DNA from: Clostridium aciditolerans
GTDB lineage: Bacteria; Bacillota; Clostridia; Clostridiales; Clostridiaceae
Length of the DNA stretch: 64,000 nt
NCBI RefSeq assembly: GCF_016316925.1
Contig: NZ_JAEEGB010000007.1
Location: 40,773 to 104,772 of the forward strand
Reading direction: 5' to 3'
Below are positions 54,555 through 63,812 of this stretch, in pieces; position 1 is the stretch's first letter; every line of letters starts with the position of its first letter. The position numbers and the translations under genes were made by a program. The notes beneath the pieces are model-generated. The model had not been told where the DNA came from and did not search any database. It saw only the letters and a list, made by a program, of their open reading frames with translations.

Positions 54555-54886
54555 TACAATTTTTTTTAAATCATATAAAATTTCTTCGTAATATATGTTA
54601 TTCTAAAGTCTCTTTATAATGATTATTACATTTTATATATGTCAATAAAAATGACATATGTCCTTTCTATAATTTTACAATTTATATTTATCTATTTCAA
54701 TACCCTAAGGACTTATAAAAAAAATAATAAATAATTATTGTGAAAAACACATCAGTAACTTTAAGTTTTTATTTCCTTTGACTATATAAAATTATATGCA
54801 AATTATAGCCAAATACTTCTCCAAAATTACTGTATATATGATATAATAAAATGTAATTCTATTTTACATTAAATGGAGGTTTTATT

Positions 54887-57800
54887 TTGAGTACACAAGA
54901 CAAAATAAGAAACATATTTTTATATTTACTGAGTATTAAAAATATGGACAAGAAAATAATACGGGATGTTTCAAAATATGAAAAAGTAATTGCTGAAACT
55001 GACCTTCTTAATAAAAAAGGATGTATCTTAAGCAAAAAAGAAGATGAGAATTGGCTGTATGTAAATAAAGACTGCAGTGAACTTTATAATATCCTTTTTA
55101 AAATATACTCTACGTTAGAAAAAAATAGTGAAGACCTAGAGATAGTTTGGGGACATAGCATTTTAAGCTGGGAAGTAAATAACGAAAAGATACTTCACCC
55201 TATATTTACAACAAAGATGTCTTTAAACTTTGATGCAAGAAATGCTGTTTTCAGTTTAGTTCCTTATAATAATATTACTAATTTAGAGATTGGTATTTTA
55301 GAAGGGCTAGACCTACCTAATTTACATAAAATATTAGATTTAAATTTAGAAATAAAAAATTCTGGAGTAGATGTTCTAAACCTTAGTGAAGTTCACGATA
55401 TTTCAATAAGTCTTTTAAATTGTTTAAACAAAGAAGGTATAACAAATATAGTAAATGAAGATATTGTATCTTTATCTTCATTAGATATATCTACTAATCC
55501 TGTAATTTATAATGCTCCATGCATAATACTCAGAAACATCGATACAAGGCTTTGGGATTCAGAATTAAATAATATACTAGATTATATAGATGAAGGAAAC
55601 CCTATTCCTAAAGCTGTGGAAGCTTTAGTTAAAGAAAGTGGTGCTACAGAAAATAATTTAAATAATAGAGAATGGGATCTTGTCGGTAAGGATGTATTAT
55701 TCCCTCTTCCAGCCAACGAAGAACAAGAAGAAATAACAAGAAGACTTGCTCAAAATTTTGGTGTTGTAGTTCAAGGTCCTCCTGGAACTGGTAAAAGCCA
55801 TACTATTGCAAATTTAATATGCCATCTTATGGCCCATGGAAAAAGAGTCCTTGTTACCAGCCAGACAGATAAAGCTTTAAAAGTTCTATCTGATAAAATA
55901 CCGGATGAAATAAAATCTTTATGTATTAGCTTGCTTGGTAGCGATGCCAAAGCTTTAAAAGACCTTGATGAATCTGTAAGAAAGATTACAGAAAATTTAT
56001 CTTTAGATTCTAACGCTCTTTTAAAGGAAGTTGTCCCACTAGAAGAAGAGCTTAAAAAATGTAGAGAACACATAGCAAACCTTATGCATGATTTGAAAGA
56101 AGCTGAGTCTTTCGAAAATAAAACTGTAAATTATAAAAATGAAACCTTTACTCTTACAGAACTTTCAAGATGGATAAGAGAAAATAGCTCTGTTTGTTCT
56201 TGGATTGATGATGAAATACAGATAAAAACTAAATGTCCTTTATCATCAGAAGAATTTAATAGACTAATTCATCATATGAAATCAACAAAAAAGATAGAGG
56301 TTGATAAACTTAATAAGGTAAAAGATATACTATGCAAGCTTCCATCCTATGAAGAACTGAATATAAAACTTGATAAAATGAATAAATTAGAATCAAATAT
56401 TGAAGAGTATAGAAGAATTATAGACTTATGGAAAATCAGTATAAATAATAGTGATCTCGAAGAACTATTGAAGCTATGTATTAATGCTAAAGCTAAGATT
56501 GAAGAAATTGAAAGCAGCTGGCTTAAATCAATAATGAAGTCCTATTATAATACAGAAGTCTCAAGGGAGTTCTGGCCTGATGTTATATTAAATATAAACA
56601 ACCACATAAAACAAATTAATGTTATAAAACAAATTATTAATTCACATAACATAAAGATTCCAAGCAATTTAGATATATATAAACTTCAGACAGATTTCCA
56701 AGTTATTTCTAAATACATAGAATCTAAAGGTAAACCTAGTGCTATGTTTAAGCTCCTTCATAATAATATAAATTATATATTAGAAAGCTGCGAAGTGGAT
56801 TATAGGCCTATTATATCAAAAGAGCAGTGTAATATTTTCAATAAATCCTTAGAAAAAGAGCTTTTAGAAAGAAGCTTAAAAAACTTATGGAACAACACTG
56901 TTAAAGAATATGGTGGAAAACTCGTAAATAATTCTGATAGCAATTTTCTAAATGTTATTGCGGAAAATGTATTAGAAATAGAAGCTATTATAAACTGGGA
57001 AGAAGAGTATGTAAATCCAATTAATAAGCTTATAGAAGGTATTAAACTCCCTATCGAATTAAACCTTTGTAAAAAAGATTCAATAAACTACCTATTAAAA
57101 GGACTTCAATCTATTAAGTATATAAGAGAATATGAAGACTTGAGTAAATATATTGAAAATATAAGGAAAATGTTTTTAAATAATGAGTTATTAAATGAAG
57201 CATCTGATTGGATAGCTGAGTATGACAAAACAAAGGTTAGAAAATTATATGATAACCTATGGCAGTTAAGAGAACTTAAAGATACCGGTGATCAAATAGA
57301 TAGATACTTAAATAAATTAGAAGAAACCTGTCCTTTGTTTGTAAAAAAGCTATTAAATGAATGGGAAAATAATACTCTAAACCTTTTGTATAATAATTGG
57401 GAGGAAGCATGGAAATGGCGTTCAGGAAGTTCTCTGTTAAATGAAGTTTATAAATTGAGTCCTGAACAAATAGAACAAGATATAGAAGCTGAAAAACTTA
57501 GAGAAAAGATGCTAATTAAAGAGATTGTAGCTAAAAAGACCTGGTATAGCCAAATAATGAGAACTACTGAATCTCAAAAAAGAAGTCTTTTCACCTGGCT
57601 AGAATCTATAAAAAGAATAGGTAAAGGTACCGGAAAGCAAGCTGCAAAATACAGAAAGCTAGCCCAAAGAGAGATGGAAAACTGTAAGGAAGTTATTCCT
57701 GTTTGGATTATGCCGTTAAATAAAGTAATCGAAAACATTAAGCTTGAAAAGAATATATTTGATGTAGTTATAGTTGATGAGAGCAGCCAAAGTGATATAT

Positions 57801-58987
57801 CTGCAATAACAGCATTATTAAGAGGTACCCGAGCAGTTATTGTAGGTGATGAATGCCAAATAAGCCCTGAAGCTATAGGAAAAGATAACGAAATGGTGGA
57901 AAACCTTATTCATAGATATCTAAGAGATGTACCTCACAAAGAATGGTTTGATTTAAAAACAAGTTTATACCACACTGCTTTAAGAGTTTTCCCTAGTAGA
58001 TTGGTGCTTAAGGAACACTTTAGGTGTGCACCTGACATTATAGGTTTCAGCAATAACTTATGTTATTCAGGTGAGATTATACCTCTTAGATGTCCTGAAA
58101 ATAGGCATACTTTTAAACCAGAAGTTTATGCAATAAAGGTATCCGGCAATAAGGACAACTCTAAAAATATAAATGAAAAAGAAGCTGAGGCTCTTGTAGA
58201 AAAGATAGTTGAATGCTGCGATGATCCAAGATACAAAGACATGACTATGGGTGTTATCTCCCTGCTTGGTGAGTCACAAAGTGAATTAATCGAGAACTTG
58301 CTTAAAGAAAAAATAGGTATTGAAAAAATGATTGAAAGAAAATTAATATGTGGAGATGCCTATTCATTCCAAGGTGATGAGAGAGATATCATGTTTTTAT
58401 CCCTTGTTATAGCTAATAACGCAAAATTCACAGCTTTAACCAAAGAGTCTGATATAAGAAGATTCAATGTTGCAGCCAGCAGAGCTAAAAACCAAATGTT
58501 TTTATTCCATTCTGTTGATTTGGAAGATTTAAATCCTAAATGTGTAAGAGCAGAATTGCTTAGTTACTGTTTAGACTCTAGCAAAAAGTATACATTTGCT
58601 TCTAGGGATGAAAACATATTAGTTTCTGGTTTTAAGAAGGATATATTTAGTCTGTTGAGGAGTAAAAATTATGATGTAAAATCCAATGTAACTATTGGCA
58701 AGTACAAAATAGACTTTGTGGTTGAGGGATTAAACAGTAGGCTTGCAATAGATTGCTGCAGCGAAGATACAGCTTATGCACTAAACTGGGAAGAAATTCA
58801 CAATAGACGTATGACTCTTCAGAGAGTTGGCTGGAAATTCTTTATTATAAGAGAAAGTCAATTCTACTATAAATCAGAGGAAACTATGGAAAGACTTTAT
58901 TCACAATTAGACAGCTTAGGTATTAAACCAGCAGCTGATGCTAGAGCACAAGCATACCTTGAAGAAGCTGCATATACTGTGGAATAA
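54887..58987 (+). CDS. large SF1 (Upf1-like) helicase with C-terminal Vsr-like nuclease domain
   Basis: A 1366-residue protein. Residues 1-280 are an uncharacterised N-terminal domain. The helicase has Walker A GPPGTGKS at 297-304, a long mostly helical insertion (about 390-900), DESSQSD at 964-970 (motif II), GDECQ from 987 (motif III), LKEHFRC, SFQGDERDI (motif V) and RRFNVAASRAKNQM (motif VI). The end (about 1245-1345) is a REase_MTES_1575/Vsr-like fold with D1276 and RVGWKFFIIRES, but the usual E-x-D reads D1289-C-C, so catalysis is uncertain. It starts at TTG after GGAGG. Such helicase-nuclease fusions are suspected in anti-phage defence or repair. Confidence 0.85.
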   Translation: MSTQDKIRNIFLYLLSIKNMDKKIIRDVSKYEKVIAETDLLNKKGCILSKKEDENWLYVNKDCSELYNILFKIYSTLEKNSEDLEIVWGHSILSWEVNNEKILHPIFTTKMSLNFDARNAVFSLVPYNNITNLEIGILEGLDLPNLHKILDLNLEIKNSGVDVLNLSEVHDISISLLNCLNKEGITNIVNEDIVSLSSLDISTNPVIYNAPCIILRNIDTRLWDSELNNILDYIDEGNPIPKAVEALVKESGATENNLNNREWDLVGKDVLFPLPANEEQEEITRRLAQNFGVVVQGPPGTGKSHTIANLICHLMAHGKRVLVTSQTDKALKVLSDKIPDEIKSLCISLLGSDAKALKDLDESVRKITENLSLDSNALLKEVVPLEEELKKCREHIANLMHDLKEAESFENKTVNYKNETFTLTELSRWIRENSSVCSWIDDEIQIKTKCPLSSEEFNRLIHHMKSTKKIEVDKLNKVKDILCKLPSYEELNIKLDKMNKLESNIEEYRRIIDLWKISINNSDLEELLKLCINAKAKIEEIESSWLKSIMKSYYNTEVSREFWPDVILNINNHIKQINVIKQIINSHNIKIPSNLDIYKLQTDFQVISKYIESKGKPSAMFKLLHNNINYILESCEVDYRPIISKEQCNIFNKSLEKELLERSLKNLWNNTVKEYGGKLVNNSDSNFLNVIAENVLEIEAIINWEEEYVNPINKLIEGIKLPIELNLCKKDSINYLLKGLQSIKYIREYEDLSKYIENIRKMFLNNELLNEASDWIAEYDKTKVRKLYDNLWQLRELKDTGDQIDRYLNKLEETCPLFVKKLLNEWENNTLNLLYNNWEEAWKWRSGSSLLNEVYKLSPEQIEQDIEAEKLREKMLIKEIVAKKTWYSQIMRTTESQKRSLFTWLESIKRIGKGTGKQAAKYRKLAQREMENCKEVIPVWIMPLNKVIENIKLEKNIFDVVIVDESSQSDISAITALLRGTRAVIVGDECQISPEAIGKDNEMVENLIHRYLRDVPHKEWFDLKTSLYHTALRVFPSRLVLKEHFRCAPDIIGFSNNLCYSGEIIPLRCPENRHTFKPEVYAIKVSGNKDNSKNINEKEAEALVEKIVECCDDPRYKDMTMGVISLLGESQSELIENLLKEKIGIEKMIERKLICGDAYSFQGDERDIMFLSLVIANNAKFTALTKESDIRRFNVAASRAKNQMFLFHSVDLEDLNPKCVRAELLSYCLDSSKKYTFASRDENILVSGFKKDIFSLLRSKNYDVKSNVTIGKYKIDFVVEGLNSRLAIDCCSEDTAYALNWEEIHNRRMTLQRVGWKFFIIRESQFYYKSEETMERLYSQLDSLGIKPAADARAQAYLEEAAYTVE

Positions 58988-58994
58988 TTCTACT

Positions 58995-59042
58995 TATATA
59001 ACAAAGACCTGAAAACTACGGTTTTCAGGTCTTTGTTATATA
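58995..59042. terminator. 22-bp perfect stem-loop after the helicase gene
   Basis: Arms 58995-59016 and 59021-59042 are exactly complementary with a TACG loop, eight bases after the stop codon. It is longer than most terminators here and is followed by AAAAATTC rather than a T-run on the plus strand, though internal T-rich bases could help termination. Confidence 0.65.
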
Positions 59043-59088
59043 AAAATTCTTACTAAAACATTAAATTATTTTATAAAGAAAATAACTA

Positions 59089-59170
59089 GAAAGTCAACTT
59101 ATACAGAGGGCTATGTTTCCAAAGCTGAAGGTAGATTTTAAAACATATCCCGCGACATAAGTTGACTTTC
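59089..59170. repeat. MITE-like element, family R3 (82 bp)
   Basis: Perfect 14-bp terminal inverted repeats GAAAGTCAACTTAT and ATAAGTTGACTTTC enclose a 54-base core. The left end and core (ATGTTTCCAAAGCTGAAGG) recur at 63813-63870 near the window edge, and AGTTGACTTTCG recurs alone at 60756-60767. No coding capacity. Confidence 0.75.
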
Positions 59171-59185
59171 GGCCTACTCCCTAGA

Positions 59186-60475
59186 TTATACGAAAAACTT
59201 AAGTATAAACAGTGCTGCTATTATATAAGTAGTTATTGTTACCTCTTTCCCCTTACCTACTAGTACCTTTAATGCTACATATGATACTATTCCAAAAATA
59301 AGACCATCAGAGATACTGTAAGCTAAAGGCATCATAATTATTGTTAAGAAAGCTGGTATAGCTTCCGTAAAATCTGTTAAGTCTAGTTCCTTTATTGGTG
59401 ATAACATAAATAGTCCCACTAGTATTAATGCCGGTGCTGTTGCTGCTGATGGTATCATGAGAAATAAAGGTGATATGAACAAAGCAAGCATGAACATTAC
59501 AGCAGTTGATACAGCTGTTAGTCCTGTTTTTCCACCTGCTGCAACACCTGAAGCGCTTTCCACATAAGTGCACACTGTACTAGTACCAAAACATGCTCCT
59601 AACGTAGTTCCTATAGCATCTGACATCAATGCTTCTTTTGCTCTTGGAACATTCCCCTTTTCGTCTAACATTCCAGCTTTTGTTGCAACACCAACTAAAG
59701 TTCCGATTGTATCAAACATATCCATAAACAATAAAGTAAACAATGCTATAAACATATCTGCAGTAAAAATATGATTCCATTCAAACTTTAAAAATATTGG
59801 ACTAATGCTTGGAGGCATGCTAAAAACTGCATTTGGCAGTTTTGTTATTCCCATAGGTATACCTATAATTGTTGTAACAACTATACCTATAAGTAATGCT
59901 CCCTTTATATTTCTCGCTAGTAACACTCCAGTTAATATAACACCTATTATAGCAAGTAATGCTGTTCCGCTGGTTACATTTCCTAATGACACTATTGTTC
60001 CTGACTTAGGATGTACAACTATACCTGCGTTTTCAAGACCTATAAATGCAATAAACAATCCTATTCCTACAGAAATTGCTTTTTTTACATTTACCGGTAT
60101 TGAATCAATTATAGCTTCACGAACATTAAATATTGTAAGAATAATAAATATAATTCCTTCCAAAAAAGCTGCTGTTAAAGCGAACTGCCATGTATGTCCC
60201 ATTCCAATTACTATTGTAAATGCAAAAAATGCATTTATCCCCATTCCTGGCGCTTGCGCAAAGGGCAGTTTTGCATATATACCCATAAGTAGTGTTGATA
60301 CAATTGCAGCTAATGCTGTAGCTGTAAAAACTGCACCGAAGTTCATTCCTGTTTGAGATAAAATGCTTGGGTTTACAACTAATATATAAGCCATAGTCAT
60401 AAATGTAGTTATACCTGCTAAAATTTCGGTTTTTATATTAGTTTCATTTTCTCTAAGTTTAAAATATGATTCCAT
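59186..60475 (-). CDS. pbuG: NCS2-family purine permease (AdeC/PbuG type)
   Basis: A 429-residue nucleobase permease with about twelve or more hydrophobic spans. It starts with KLRENETNIKTEILAGITTFMTMAYI, typical of the AzgA/PbuG branch, and has QAPGMGINAFFAFT, FMDMFDTIGTLVGVA and GACFGTSTVCTYVESASGVAAGGKTG, a conserved substrate-site block. It imports guanine, hypoxanthine or adenine with protons. A strong sigma-A promoter with a PurR-box-like ACGAAC repeat just upstream of it suggests purine control. I saw no purine riboswitch in the leader. Confidence 0.9.
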   Translation of the reverse strand: MESYFKLRENETNIKTEILAGITTFMTMAYILVVNPSILSQTGMNFGAVFTATALAAIVSTLLMGIYAKLPFAQAPGMGINAFFAFTIVIGMGHTWQFALTAAFLEGIIFIILTIFNVREAIIDSIPVNVKKAISVGIGLFIAFIGLENAGIVVHPKSGTIVSLGNVTSGTALLAIIGVILTGVLLARNIKGALLIGIVVTTIIGIPMGITKLPNAVFSMPPSISPIFLKFEWNHIFTADMFIALFTLLFMDMFDTIGTLVGVATKAGMLDEKGNVPRAKEALMSDAIGTTLGACFGTSTVCTYVESASGVAAGGKTGLTAVSTAVMFMLALFISPLFLMIPSAATAPALILVGLFMLSPIKELDLTDFTEAIPAFLTIIMMPLAYSISDGLIFGIVSYVALKVLVGKGKEVTITTYIIAALFILKFFV

Positions 60476-60520
60476 AAATTTCTCCTTTGTAATATTTTGT
60501 AGAATTTTTTGTCCTTGTAC

Positions 60521-60566
60521 ATATTAGCAAAGGATTATTTAAAAGTCAACATTTTTTACGAACGTT
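60521..60566 (-). promoter_or_regulatory. promoter of the purine permease with PurR-like box
   Basis: On the minus strand TTGACT (60544-60549) and TAATAT (60521-60526) are 17 bases apart. Directly upstream lies AACGTTCGT, the complement of ACGAACGTT, resembling the core CGAAC of the Bacillus PurBox. The promoter is strong; the box is a weak match. Confidence 0.6.
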
Positions 60567-60682
60567 TTAACCATAAATACTAATTATATTTTGCATTTAC
60601 TTTCTAACATACTTAAATATAATACTTTTTTATATAATCTTATTATGTAATGTTCGTATTGATTTAAACTTTCATCTATAAT

Positions 60683-60724
60683 AAAAAGAGTAAGTCATAT
60701 AAAATATACTGACTTATTCTTTTT
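60683..60724 (-). terminator. terminator of rnz
   Basis: AAAAAGAGTAAGTCA pairs with TGACTTATTCTTTTT (one G-U) around a 12-base loop; a T-run follows on the minus strand. Confidence 0.75.
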
Positions 60725-60786
60725 CTCATAGCATATATTGAGTTACTAGGCGGTCAGTTGACTTTCGATTTAGTAATCCTACATAT

Positions 60787-61698
60787 TTAGTCTTCAAATG
60801 TTAGATGTTTAATAAGTCTGTCTTCTCCCAATACTGTGTTTGGAAAAATATTGGTCGCATTTTCAATATAATCTTCTGGCGATATTAAAGACGGACTGTA
60901 GTGAGTAAGCCACAATTCCTTAACCTCTCCCTCTTTTGCTAATGTTGCAGCTTCTGAAAAAAGCATATGATTATTTTCTAATGCCTTTTCTATATAGCTA
61001 TCTTCTCCATACATACCTTCACATATAAAAAGATCAGAATTCTTTATAAATTCCTTTAGTTCCTCTACTGGTCTCGTATCAGTACAATAAGATATTTTTA
61101 ACCCTTTTCGCTCTTCTCCTAAAACCATATCTGGTGTAAACCATCTGCCATCGCTTTGAACCTCTTCACCCTTTTGCAATCTATTCCAAAGAGTTACTGG
61201 TATTTTATTTTTAAGAGCCTTATCTTTATCAAATTTTCTAACCCTTGGCACCTCTATTGAATATGAAAAACAAGGTACTGTATGCTGAACAGATATTATA
61301 TTTATATTGAACCCATTAAGACTTTTTGAAGCCTTTCCTTGTCCATGCATCTCCAATAAGTCAATCTTATAAGGAAGTACAGGTGCTATTACCCTAAGAC
61401 CATTTACTATCTCCCATAAACCTTGTGGCCCTATTATTGTGATAGGATCTATTCTATTTGAATTAGCTATTGTGAGCAATAATCCTGGTAGTCCTGCAAT
61501 ATGATCTGCATGAAAATGTGTAAATAATATAGCATCTATTGATTTAAGTCCCCAACCAAGAATTTTTAAACTAACTTGAGTACCTTCACCACAATCAATT
61601 AAAATTTTTCTACCTTTGTAGGATACAATCATAGATGTAAGACATCTATTTGGTACAGGCATGCTTCCCCCACATCCAAGTAAACAAACATCAAGCAT
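60787..61698 (-). CDS. rnz: ribonuclease Z
   Basis: A 303-residue tRNase Z of the long-hairpin Bacillus/Clostridium type. The metallo-beta-lactamase motif is [14 protein letters not shown] at about 60-73; [11 protein letters not shown] near the start and LTHYSPSL near the end (with a metal His) are also typical, and the exosite arm for tRNA lies in the middle. It matures tRNA 3' ends by endonucleolytic cleavage. A ribosome binding site GAGAGGG precedes the ATG. Likely essential housekeeping. Confidence 0.94.
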   Translation of the reverse strand: MLDVCLLGCGGSMPVPNRCLTSMIVSYKGRKILIDCGEGTQVSLKILGWGLKSIDAILFTHFHADHIAGLPGLLLTIANSNRIDPITIIGPQGLWEIVNGLRVIAPVLPYKIDLLEMHGQGKASKSLNGFNINIISVQHTVPCFSYSIEVPRVRKFDKDKALKNKIPVTLWNRLQKGEEVQSDGRWFTPDMVLGEERKGLKISYCTDTRPVEELKEFIKNSDLFICEGMYGEDSYIEKALENNHMLFSEAATLAKEGEVKELWLTHYSPSLISPEDYIENATNIFPNTVLGEDRLIKHLTFED

Positions 61699-61728
61699 AA
61701 ACTTATCCCTCTCTCAAAATTAAATTAT

Positions 61729-61932
61729 TTAAACTTTATAATCATCCTTTAACATACTGCATGCATTAGCTTCTATTTTATATCCACCTATAGTACAGTT
61801 ACCATCCTTATCCTCTTTAATCTGTTCTGAAATAATTTTATTTTCAATCATTTTTTTGCCAGCATTAACAATATAGTTACTTGGTAAATCTCCAAAATCT
61901 GTTTTTGAATCTTTTTTATAATTTTTGCTCAT
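61729..61932 (-). CDS. 67-residue hypothetical protein
   Basis: A small soluble protein, starting MSKNYKKDSKTDFGDLPSNYIVN and ending CSMLKDDYKV, with AAGGAG ten bases before its ATG. It has two cysteines (about 46 and 59), no membrane span and a mixed charge. I do not recognise a family. It lies between the rnz gene and an XRE regulator gene on the same strand, after a terminator, so it is probably expressed alone or with rnz. Confidence 0.6.
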   Translation of the reverse strand: MSKNYKKDSKTDFGDLPSNYIVNAGKKMIENKIISEQIKEDKDGNCTIGGYKIEANACSMLKDDYKV

Positions 61933-62010
61933 AATAAATCAACTCCTTCTTATATTAGATTTTCCGTTGAAAAATCTTTTATACTATTAAGGATTTTTTA
62001 TTTAATAAAA

Positions 62011-62044
62011 TAAAGCTGCATTTTATTTTTATACTGCAGCTTTA
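62011..62044 (-). terminator. terminator of the small XRE gene
   Basis: TAAAGCTGCA and TGCAGCTTTA pair perfectly over 10 bases around a T-rich 14-base loop, 23 bases after the XRE stop; TTTTATTAAATAAAAAA follows on the minus strand. Confidence 0.65.
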
Positions 62045-62067
62045 CAAATATATTTCCTACTAGCTTT

Positions 62068-62289
62068 CTAAGCACTTATTATCAAATCATCAACTTTACA
62101 TCCTAGTATTCTTGCAAGGACAACAACTTTATCAAAACTCGGATTTTTCTTATCCCCTCTCTCAAGTTCTTCTAAATAAGATTTTGAAATAGAAGTTTTA
62201 TACTTTTTGTCTTTCGTGAGATTTTGAATATCCAAGGTTGTATATCCAAGGTTTAATCTAATTTCACGAATTTTTTTGCCATTTAACAT
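62068..62289 (-). CDS. small XRE-family helix-turn-helix regulator
   Basis: A 73-residue single-domain Cro/CI-type protein: KKIREIRLNLGYTTLDIQNLT, then SKSYLEELERGDKKNPSF (recognition helix and following loop) and VVLARILGCKVDDLI. It has no sensor domain and probably binds as a dimer. Ribosome binding site GGGGG with a 7-base gap. Target unknown; it may repress itself or the divergent 56-residue gene. Confidence 0.85.
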   Translation of the reverse strand: MLNGKKIREIRLNLGYTTLDIQNLTKDKKYKTSISKSYLEELERGDKKNPSFDKVVVLARILGCKVDDLIISA

Positions 62290-62460
62290 AAGAAAACCCC
62301 CTATTCAGTTATGAAAATCCTTAATACAATTATAACTCTTTTTTATTAAAAGTTATAGCAAATTTTACTATTTTAGAACCAACTTGTCCTAAATAAAAGA
62401 ATATATTTTAAGCCAAAAGGGTAAATTATTATTGTATATAATTTATGTGGAGGTGCTCAA

Positions 62461-62631
62461 ATGGATAACAATAAAAGCCACTTAAAGACAGACCAAAAAT
62501 CCAATGCTGAACTTAGAAAAATGTACCCAAAAGATGGTGCTAATATAGGAATAATAAATGGTGAAAAAATTGGTTCCCATGAAAACGGCAACAAATTTAC
62601 CAAACGTTCCAAACTATCACACAATCAATAA
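62461..62631 (+). CDS. 56-residue hypothetical protein
   Basis: A short frame beginning MDNNKSHLKTDQKSNAELRK, then MYPKDGANIGIINGEKIGSH and a basic tail. GGAGGTG lies five bases before the ATG, making translation likely. It is hydrophilic and lysine- and asparagine-rich, without cysteines or membrane spans. Not a family I recognise. It is divergent from the small XRE regulator, 171 bases away, and upstream of birA. Confidence 0.65.
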   Translation: MDNNKSHLKTDQKSNAELRKMYPKDGANIGIINGEKIGSHENGNKFTKRSKLSHNQ

Positions 62632-62799
62632 ACCTTGTTATATATAACATAATGTATTGCTATTCATATATAATATGTATTTACCTTCAAGATATAGGAT
62701 ATACTTAAAAAAGTATGTCCTTTGTTTTTCTATTCCTCTGCAGACATATTCTACTTTTTTGTAGTATAATGTATTAGACAAAATAAAGAGGTGGTTTTT

Positions 62800-63789
62800 A
62801 TGAAAGATAAAATTCTCCATTTGCTCAGAGAGAATGAGAAAAATTTTATATCTGGACAATTAATAAGTGAAAAGCTTGGAGTTAGCCGTACCGCTATATG
62901 GAAATACATGAATGCTTTAAAAGAAGAGGGATACCATATAGAATCTATCTCCAAAAGAGGTTATAAACTACTATCATCTCCAGACTTATTGACCTTTGAA
63001 GAAATAAGTAATAGTTTAAATACCAAGTATATAGGAAAAAATATTATGTACTTTCAGACCATTGAGTCAACAAATAATAAGGCAAAAGAATTGGCAAATC
63101 ATTTAAGCAATGGTACTGTTATTATAAGTGAAGAACAGACTTTAGGCCGAGGCAGGCTTGGGCGTGTTTGGACATCTCCTAAATATAAAGGAATTTGGAT
63201 GTCTATTGTGTTGAAACCAGACATAGATCCACAGAGTGTTGCTATGGTAACTCAAATAGGCGCAGCTGCTGTAGTTAAAACTCTTAGTGAACTTGGTATA
63301 CAAACTTATATTAAATGGCCAAATGACATAATCTTGAATGGCAAAAAAGTTTGTGGAATACTTACTGAAATGAGTGGAGAAATAAATAAGGTAAATTATA
63401 TAGTTATGGGTATAGGTATAAACGTTAATATAGATAAAGAAGAATTTCCTGAAGAATTAAAGAACATAGCTACTTCCCTAAGTTGTGAAATAGGAACTAA
63501 AGTAAACAGAAAAGAAATAGTTACTAATTTATTAAATAATTTTGAAGCTCTATATGATGAGATTATACATAAAAATAGCATTGAAAGTTCTATAAAAATT
63601 TGTAGAGAAAATTCTATTTTAATTGGTAAAGAAGTAAGAATTATAAAAAGAAATCAAGAACACTTTGGAAAAGCTATTAATTTAAGCAATACCGGGGAAC
63701 TAATAGTTCAATACCCTGATGGGTCTGTAGAAGAAGTAATATGCGGAGAAGTTTCTATAAGAGGTCTTAATGGAAATTATACACCTTAG
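62800..63789 (+). CDS. birA: bifunctional biotin operon repressor/biotin-protein ligase BirA
   Basis: A 329-residue BirA. The winged helix-turn-helix is at 1-60 (ISGQLISEKLGVSRTAIWKYMNAL, then RGYKL). The ligase domain has QTIESTNNKAKELA, the biotinyl-AMP loop GRGRLGRVWTSP at 116-127, KWPNDIILNGKKVCGIL and GIGINVN; a C-terminal SH3-like domain follows. It attaches biotin to carboxylase carriers and represses biotin genes. I start at ATG 62800, six bases after GAGGTG; an upstream GTG lies in the ribosome binding site. Confidence 0.95.
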   Translation: MKDKILHLLRENEKNFISGQLISEKLGVSRTAIWKYMNALKEEGYHIESISKRGYKLLSSPDLLTFEEISNSLNTKYIGKNIMYFQTIESTNNKAKELANHLSNGTVIISEEQTLGRGRLGRVWTSPKYKGIWMSIVLKPDIDPQSVAMVTQIGAAAVVKTLSELGIQTYIKWPNDIILNGKKVCGILTEMSGEINKVNYIVMGIGINVNIDKEEFPEELKNIATSLSCEIGTKVNRKEIVTNLLNNFEALYDEIIHKNSIESSIKICRENSILIGKEVRIIKRNQEHFGKAINLSNTGELIVQYPDGSVEEVICGEVSIRGLNGNYTP

Positions 63790-63812
63790 TATAGGGTAAT
63801 AGGACCGGGACC

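Larger units (their letters stand above)
54419..54886. other. divergent intergenic region of lacI and helicase genes
   Basis: About 470 AT-rich bases with the promoter and operator of the LacI-type gene. Towards the helicase a TATAAT at about 54840-54845 and a small hairpin (AATGTAA/TTACATT, about 54850-54870) stand before its ribosome binding site; no good -35 is seen. Nothing coding was found. Confidence 0.5.
60476..60786. other. intergenic region between rnz and the purine permease
   Basis: About 310 bases with the permease promoter, a PurR-like box at 60558-60566 (ACGAACGTT) and another at 60649-60657 in the opposite orientation, the rnz terminator at 60683-60724 and a fragment of repeat family R3 at 60756-60767. 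No coding sequence. Confidence 0.5.

Noticed and set aside
59805-60356. 183-codon plus-strand frame
   Set aside because: Antisense shadow of the purine permease, without ribosome binding site or family pattern.
60476-60660. Purine riboswitch ahead of the purine permease
   Set aside because: The leader after the predicted start is short and lacks the conserved purine-aptamer loops and junction; a promoter with a PurR-like box explains the site better.
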